From Marinobacterium arenosum (GTDB lineage: Bacteria > Pseudomonadota > Gammaproteobacteria > Pseudomonadales > Balneatricaceae), in contig NZ_JAILYN010000047.1 of the NCBI RefSeq assembly GCF_019795155.1, positions 1 to 34,444 of the forward strand: a stretch of DNA of 34,444 nucleotides. Direction: 5' to 3'. Under the pieces are notes generated by a model. The model searched no databases. It was not told the DNA's origin and worked only from the letters and a program-made list of their open reading frames with translations. Both the position numbers and the translations under genes were made by a program. Shown in pieces: positions 29,033 to 34,444 of this stretch. The stretch's first letter is position 1; the number at the start of each line of letters is the position of its first letter.

Positions 29033-30433
29033 TTAGTTATAACCACGCATCTGATCGATCAGCTCCGGCAGGAACAGCGAGATCTGCGGGATATAGGTGA
29101 TCAGGCCGAGGAAGAACAACAGCAGGCCCAGCCACGGCAGGCAGGCACGGATCACCCAGACCATATTGCGGCCGGTGATACCGGCGGTGACGAACAGGTT
29201 CAGCCCCACTGGCGGCGTCAGCATGCCGATCTCCATGTTGACCACCATGATGATACCCAAGTGGATCGGATCGATGCCCAGCTGAGTGGCGATCGGGAAC
29301 AGGATCGGCGCCATGATCAGCAGGATCGCCGACGGCTCCATGAAGTTGCCGGCAATCAGCAGCAGGATATTGACCACGATCAGGAAACCCCAGGCCGGCA
29401 GCCCCCACTCGATGATCACCTCGGCGATGCTGTGAGGAATCCGCTCGGTGGTCAGCACGTGGGCGAACAGCATCGCGTTAGCGATGATGAACAGCAGCAT
29501 CATCGATACCTTGGAGGCATCCAGCACTACCTTGCGTACCTCCGGATGGCTCACCGACTTCGGCAACGCCAGCACCATCTGCAGACCGTTACGCACCACC
29601 GCCGTCGGCAGCGCTTCGTCAGCCTTACGCCAGACCACCCCTTTCATCGGGCCGATGTCACGATACCCGACCACGGCGATCAGGTAGGCATAGACCGCTG
29701 CCACCGCCGCCGCTTCGGTTGGCGAGGCGATACCGCCGTAGATCGAGCCCAGTACGATGATGATCAGCATCAGACCGCCCAGCGCGATCATCCCGGAACG
29801 GGCCAACTGGCGGAAGCCCGGGAACGGCTGCGCCGGCAGTTTCTTGATCCGTGCGGCGATGTAGATCGCCAGCATCAACAAGCCACCCATCATCAGGCCC
29901 GGTATGAAGCCGGCCATGAACATCCGCGACGCGGACACCTCGGTGGCCGCAGCGTAGACCAGCATTACGATCGACGGCGGGATCAGGATCCCCAGCGTGC
30001 CGGCGTTGGCGATCACCCCGGCGGCGAAGGACTCCGGATAACCGGAACGTACCATACCGGCGATCACGATGGTGCCGATCGCCGCCACCGTGGCCGGCGA
30101 GGAGCCGGACACCGCCGCGAACAGCATGCAGGCCATCACCGAGGCCATCGCCAGGCCACCGCGCACATGGCCGATGCTGTCGATGGCAAAGTTGATCAGC
30201 CGCTTGGCGACACCGCCGGTCGACAGGAACGCCGACGACAGGATAAAGAACGGGATCGCCAGCAGCGTGTAGTGCTCGGAGGTGGCCTCGAACAGCTTCA
30301 ATGCGATCGACGCCAGCGAGTCGTTCGAGAACAGCAGGATGGTGGTGATCGAGGACAGTCCGAGCGCGATCGCGATCGGCATCCCCATCAACATGCAGCC
30401 GAACAGGGCGATAAAGAGTACTGCGATAGTCAT
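29033..30433 (-). CDS. dctM: C4-dicarboxylate TRAP transporter large permease
   Basis: This is the 466-aa large membrane subunit, longer than the other DctM (426 aa). It has an extra hydrophilic insertion at about 265-310 (PMKGVVWRKADEALP...KSVSHPEVRK), seen in C4-dicarboxylate-type DctM. Motifs: GHVRGGLAMASVMACMLFAAVSGSSPATVAAIG, GTLGILIPPSI, EIGMLTPPVGLNLFV. AGGAGG lies 7 bases before ATG 30433. Its start overlaps the dctQ stop by 4 bases (ATGA). Predicted to import malate, succinate or fumarate with Na+. Confidence 0.95.
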   Translation of the reverse strand: MTIAVLFIALFGCMLMGMPIAIALGLSSITTILLFSNDSLASIALKLFEATSEHYTLLAIPFFILSSAFLSTGGVAKRLINFAIDSIGHVRGGLAMASVMACMLFAAVSGSSPATVAAIGTIVIAGMVRSGYPESFAAGVIANAGTLGILIPPSIVMLVYAAATEVSASRMFMAGFIPGLMMGGLLMLAIYIAARIKKLPAQPFPGFRQLARSGMIALGGLMLIIIVLGSIYGGIASPTEAAAVAAVYAYLIAVVGYRDIGPMKGVVWRKADEALPTAVVRNGLQMVLALPKSVSHPEVRKVVLDASKVSMMLLFIIANAMLFAHVLTTERIPHSIAEVIIEWGLPAWGFLIVVNILLLIAGNFMEPSAILLIMAPILFPIATQLGIDPIHLGIIMVVNMEIGMLTPPVGLNLFVTAGITGRNMVWVIRACLPWLGLLLFFLGLITYIPQISLFLPELIDQMRGYN

Positions 30434-30996
30434 GAACGGGCCTCCTGTTTGCTGTCATCCTCGACGCCAGCTTTCAACTCTTCGGCGATCTCCATCGACT
30501 CCTTGGCTTCGTCGGCAAAATGGAAGCCCTCGGCATCGCCCTGGATCACTTTCCAGGCCAGCTGCAGGAAGCGGATGATCAACAGCACGAAACCGATCAC
30601 CAGGATGCTCATGGCGATCCATTTCGGGAACGGCAGGTCCTCCAGTTCGATGCCGATCATCTTCATCTTCGACAGGTAGATCCAGGAGCCGTACAGAAAC
30701 AGGCCGCAATAGACCAGGCACAGGCCGACCGCCGCCAGGGTCACCGTCCGGTGCAGACCGCGCGGCAATAGCTTGACGAACACGTCGACGCCGATATGGG
30801 CGCCCACCTTGACGCCGTAGGAGGCGCCGAACAGTACGAACCAGGCAGAGAGCAGCAGGGTGACCTCCTGCGCCCAGTGCAGGCCGGTATTGAAACCGAA
30901 GCGCAGCACCACTTCGGCGAACACCAGCAGCGTCATTGAAACCAGCAGCAGGGACAGGAAGCCCTCCTCCAGGTGATTGATCAGCTTGCGCAACAT
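30430..30996 (-). CDS. dctQ: C4-dicarboxylate TRAP transporter small permease
   Basis: This 188-aa small subunit has four membrane segments (about 15-33, 46-65, 84-105 and 125-145) and the DctQ pattern WAQEVTLLLSAWFVLFGASYGVK. GHIGVDVFV-like KVGAHIGVDVFVK follows. The C-terminal tail is acidic and hydrophilic. GAGGAAA lies 7 bases before ATG 30996. It is coupled to dctM by an ATGA overlap and lies 120 bases after dctP, with a hairpin between. Confidence 0.93.
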   Translation of the reverse strand: MLRKLINHLEEGFLSLLLVSMTLLVFAEVVLRFGFNTGLHWAQEVTLLLSAWFVLFGASYGVKVGAHIGVDVFVKLLPRGLHRTVTLAAVGLCLVYCGLFLYGSWIYLSKMKMIGIELEDLPFPKWIAMSILVIGFVLLIIRFLQLAWKVIQGDAEGFHFADEAKESMEIAEELKAGVEDDSKQEARS

Positions 30997-31084
30997 GACG
31001 ATTTCCTCAACAAGAACTCGCGCCGGGGTCGATACGCAGGGCAGGACACGGTCATGCCCTCTCCTGCGTGGACCCCACGGGGAT

Positions 31085-31109
31085 GGGGACGGTCCCGCGG
31101 GACCGCCCC
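31085..31109 (-). other. Intercistronic hairpin dctP-dctQ
   Basis: An inverted repeat, GGGGACGGTCCC / GGGACCGCCCC around GC, lies just after the dctP stop. No T-run follows. Such hairpins commonly stabilise the binding-protein part of the mRNA so that DctP is made in excess; that role is inference here. Confidence 0.55.
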
Positions 31110-31116
31110 TGACGAC

Positions 31117-32181
<1,065 letters not shown>

Positions 32182-32186
32182 CTAAC

Positions 32187-32203
32187 AGCAAAACCGGGAC
32201 CAA
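32187..32203 (-). promoter_or_regulatory. Candidate sigma54 promoter of dctPQM
   Basis: On the minus strand TTGGTCCCGGTTTTGCT has GG and GC exactly 10 bases apart, and matches the -12 TTGCT well and the -24 TGG partly. Transcription would begin near 32177, about 77 bases before dctP. Dct systems are often sigma54/DctD controlled, but no dctBD genes are in this window. Confidence 0.6.
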
Positions 32204-32301
32204 CTTTGAAAAAACCCTCAACAATTCATCCATTTCCCTTATAAATCATAAAGTTGAAATATTTCGACCGGCATAATCACCGACCGACCGCGCTGTCCGG
32301 A

Positions 32302-32319
32302 TGGGTGGGTTTCCACCCA
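32302..32319. promoter_or_regulatory. Palindromic upstream activator candidate
   Basis: TGGGTGGGTTTCCACCCA is a perfect 7-bp inverted repeat with a GTTT loop. It lies about 100 bases upstream of the sigma54 site, and a half site (CCCACCCA) is at 32345-32352. The distance suits an enhancer-binding protein. Confidence 0.45.
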
Positions 32320-32533
32320 AGCCGCTGAAAAGCATTGGCGAATTCCCACCCAATAGGGCCTAGGGCCGGCGAATTATCTGGAACTTTATTGATCTGGATT
32401 GCGGAGCAAAGAATGTTCAGGCTGTATCTTCCGAGCTCATGCTGATTAAGGTATGTTCGATAACCAATAAAACTAAAACTATAACCAGATAGCATTGCGA
32501 AGTTCTTGCGCAGTTCACAGGCAGGCTAAATTC

Positions 32534-34138
32534 ATGACCAGTCTCTCGATCCAGACCAAAGTCAACCTCTCCCTCGCGGGGGTCTTCCTGGTGGTGCTGA
32601 TCAGCTCACTGACAGCGATCAACCGCAGCGAAACCTCGCTGGCCCGTGAAGTGGCCCACACCACCACGGTCAACACCGCGGACTCCTATTTCGACAGCAT
32701 CAACATGCTGATGCTGAGCGGCGCCATGGCCAACCGCCAAACGCTGCAGAAGAAGATTCTGTCCAACGAGGATCTGATCGAGGCGCGTATCATCCGTGGC
32801 GACGCGGTCAAGAACATGTACGGCCCCGGCTCTGCTGATGCGGTAATCATGGACGAACTGGACCGCCGGGCGATGGCCGGCGAACAGATCATCGAGGATA
32901 TCGAAGACGAGGAAGGCCATCGGCTGACTGTGATCACGCCGATGAAGGCCCTGTCTGAACACAAGGGCACCAACTGTCTGCTGTGCCATGCGGTGCCGGA
33001 AGGCACCGTGCTGGGTGCGGTACGGGTTACCTATGACTACGCTTCGCTGGACGGTCAGATCAACGACAACCTGCGTACCGTGGCGCTGGTGGAGCTGGGG
33101 CTGTTCGTCGCCGGGGTGCTGCTGATCAGCCTGCTGCTGCGCAAGCTGGTGGTCACCCCGATCAACCAGCTCAGCAAGACCATCCACACCATCGAACAGG
33201 ACGCCGACCTGAGCCAACGCATCAAGGTGAACTCCGGCGATGAGATCGGCACCATGTCCACCGCCTTCAACTCGATGCTGCATACCTTCCAGGACAGCCT
33301 GACCCAGGTCAGCGCCACCAGCCACCGGCTCAGCGATTCGTCCAGCCAGATCAACAGCATCGCCGAGCTGGCCAATAGTGCGCTGGCCAATCAGCAGGCG
33401 CAGACCGACGCTGTGGCGGCGGCGATGAACCAGATGGATGGAGCCACCCGCAATGTCGAGCAGAGCGCCGAGAATACCGTGACGATGTCCAACGAGGCGC
33501 TGGAGCAGAGCCTACAGGGCAACGCCATCACCGACGAGGCGATCACCTCGATGGAGGAGCTGAAAGGCAACATCGAAGCGGCCACCGGGGTGATCCGCAA
33601 ACTGGACGAGCAGAGCCAGAACGTCGGCACGGTACTGGAGGTGATCCAGAAGATCGCCGAGCAGACCAACCTGCTGGCGTTGAACGCCGCCATCGAAGCG
33701 GCCCGTGCCGGTGAGCAGGGCCGCGGTTTCGCGGTGGTGGCCGATGAGGTGCGCACCCTGGCCAGCCGGACCCACAACTCCACCGAGGAGATCAACGCGA
33801 TCATCGAGGCGTTGCAGGCCGACGCCCGCGAAGCGGTAACCGCCATGGAGCGGGCGATGGATAGCGCCAGCAGCGGCGTCGACCATGTCCAGCGCACCTC
33901 CGAAGCGCTGCACCAGATCGCCGAAGGGGTCCGCTCGATCAATAACATGAACCACGAAGTAGCCAACTCGGTTCGTGAGCAGACCCAGATGGCCTCCAGT
34001 GTCGAAAGCAGCGTTTCCGAAATCGCCAGCGCGGCACGCAACACCTCTGAACGGGCTGGCAAGCTTAACAACGTGGCCCACGAGCTGGGCTCGCTGGCTC
34101 ACCAGCTGGAAGGCCTGGTGCAGCGGTTTAAATTGTAG
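32534..34138 (+). CDS. Methyl-accepting chemotaxis protein with periplasmic CxxCH haem motif
   Basis: This 534-aa chemoreceptor has membrane helix 1 (about 11-29), a periplasmic sensor (30-183), helix 2 (184-203), a HAMP domain (about 203-258, [17 protein letters not shown]) and a long coiled-coil signalling domain. The conserved hairpin tip is [31 protein letters not shown]. The sensor holds C148-L-L-C151-H152, a c-type haem attachment motif in the correct compartment. Similar haem receptors are known in Geobacter. The stimulus could be redox state, oxygen or NO; none is proven. The start is ATG 32534 ([10 protein letters not shown]); a TTG at 32495 is in frame but gives an unlikely N-terminus. 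It is divergent from dctPQM. Confidence 0.93.
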   Translation: MTSLSIQTKVNLSLAGVFLVVLISSLTAINRSETSLAREVAHTTTVNTADSYFDSINMLMLSGAMANRQTLQKKILSNEDLIEARIIRGDAVKNMYGPGSADAVIMDELDRRAMAGEQIIEDIEDEEGHRLTVITPMKALSEHKGTNCLLCHAVPEGTVLGAVRVTYDYASLDGQINDNLRTVALVELGLFVAGVLLISLLLRKLVVTPINQLSKTIHTIEQDADLSQRIKVNSGDEIGTMSTAFNSMLHTFQDSLTQVSATSHRLSDSSSQINSIAELANSALANQQAQTDAVAAAMNQMDGATRNVEQSAENTVTMSNEALEQSLQGNAITDEAITSMEELKGNIEAATGVIRKLDEQSQNVGTVLEVIQKIAEQTNLLALNAAIEAARAGEQGRGFAVVADEVRTLASRTHNSTEEINAIIEALQADAREAVTAMERAMDSASSGVDHVQRTSEALHQIAEGVRSINNMNHEVANSVREQTQMASSVESSVSEIASAARNTSERAGKLNNVAHELGSLAHQLEGLVQRFKL

Positions 34139-34150
34139 GGCGCCAGCGTA

Positions 34151-34187
34151 GCTGCAAGCTGCAAGCTGCAAGCTGCAAGCTGCAAGC
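34151..34187. repeat. Tandem heptamer (GCTGCAA)5
   Basis: Five perfect copies of GCTGCAA plus GC lie directly between the chemoreceptor stop and its terminator, so they are transcribed as 3' untranslated sequence. Copy number may vary by slippage. Confidence 0.9.
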
Positions 34188-34201
34188 CATAGGCTAGAAA
34201 C

Positions 34202-34236
34202 AAAGCCCGCGTTGTCAAAGACAGCGCGGGCTTTTT
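34202..34236 (+). terminator. Rho-independent terminator of the chemoreceptor gene
   Basis: The stem AAAGCCCGCG / CGCGGGCTTT (34202-34211, 34225-34234) continues inward as TGTC/GACA. It is followed by T residues to 34236. Confidence 0.9.
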
Positions 34237-34269
34237 AATGGTCGCCGACGACAGCCACGCCGCAGCGCC

Positions 34270-34321
34270 GTCAACTCAGAACTGTTAACTCAGAACTGTT
34301 AACTCAAACCTGTTAACTCAG
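34270..34321. repeat. GTTAACT 14-bp tandem repeats, locus 4
   Basis: Nearly four units in tandem (consensus GTTAACTCAGAACT): 34270-34283, 34284-34297, 34298-34311 and a partial 34312-34321. The array ends exactly where the group II intron begins. Confidence 0.85.
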
Positions 34322-34444
34322 ATCGAGTAGGAGGAGGCCTCACGGCCTCCGTCCTCTCACACCACCGTACGTACGGTTCCGTATACGGCGGTTCATGTCA
34401 TACATTTGAGCCGATGGTATTGTCCCATCAGCGATACCAGTCCG
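34322..34444 (-). mobile_element. 3' end of a bacterial group II intron (partial)
   Basis: Read on the minus strand, the sequence has a domain V-like hairpin (ACCGCCGTA 34392-34384 pairing with TACGGTGGT 34369-34361, with an inner stem). A domain VI stem follows: GGAGGCC-GTGA-GGCCTCC (34350-34333) with a GNRA loop. The intron then ends in CTACTCGAT (34330-34322), a familiar group II 3' end. Upstream on the same strand an open frame of 16 codons ends at TGA 34395-34393 and may be the tail of the intron reverse transcriptase. The rest lies beyond the window. Confidence 0.75.

Overview
The window is GC-rich, almost fully coding chromosomal DNA from a gammaproteobacterium. Close relatives of several proteins (Tdh, Kbl, Pgk, Epd, PyrB, ClpB) are recognisable from Escherichia and Pseudomonas. 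Two gene orders, metK/tkt-epd-pgk-fba and rsmE-gshB-tonB-algH-ruvX-pyrR-pyrB-pyrX, recall Pseudomonas-type genomes. Two TRAP transporters for organic acids and a haem-type chemoreceptor suggest a free-living or symbiotic aquatic heterotroph or mixotroph. The species cannot be fixed from this stretch.

Layout. 1-3.4 kb: a TRAP transporter whose binding-protein gene (dctP) is divergent from dctQM. 3.5-5.3 kb: a response regulator with a PilZ-like tail and a small cupin, separated by about 500 bases of no recognised content. 5.4-8.5 kb: the disaggregase ClpB with a clear heat-shock (sigma32-type) promoter; a palindromic repeat element lies between promoter and gene. 8.5-10.5 kb: a fused class III nucleotide cyclase / membrane helix / periplasmic amino-acid-type binding protein. 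10.8-14.5 kb: a VanX-type dipeptidase, an XRE-cupin regulator and the threonine-degradation operon kbl-tdh. 14.8-20.3 kb: tkt-epd-pgk-fba, central carbon metabolism plus erythrose-4-phosphate oxidation for pyridoxal phosphate. 20.5-21.8 kb: metK. 21.9-28.6 kb: rsmE-gshB-tonB-like-algH-ruvX-pyrR-pyrB-pyrX, in which the dihydroorotase-like gene has lost metal ligands. 29.0-32.1 kb: a complete C4-dicarboxylate-type dctPQM operon with a candidate sigma54 promoter. 32.5-34.1 kb: a methyl-accepting chemotaxis protein with a CxxCH motif in its periplasmic domain. The right edge carries the 3' end of a group II intron.

Working together: the dctPQM operon and the divergent chemoreceptor could couple uptake and taxis, though this is inferred from position only. 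The tkt-epd-pgk-fba, metK, pyr and gsh genes are housekeeping. The most unusual items are (1) the cyclase-binding protein fusion, with its sensor at the C-terminus outside the membrane; (2) the repeat element inside the clpB leader; (3) a family of heptamer-based repeats (GTTAACT plus variable NNNNACT) found at four places, each next to a transcription terminator, one of them abutting the group II intron; and (4) the haem-type chemoreceptor.

All assignments come from reading the sequence. No database search was run.
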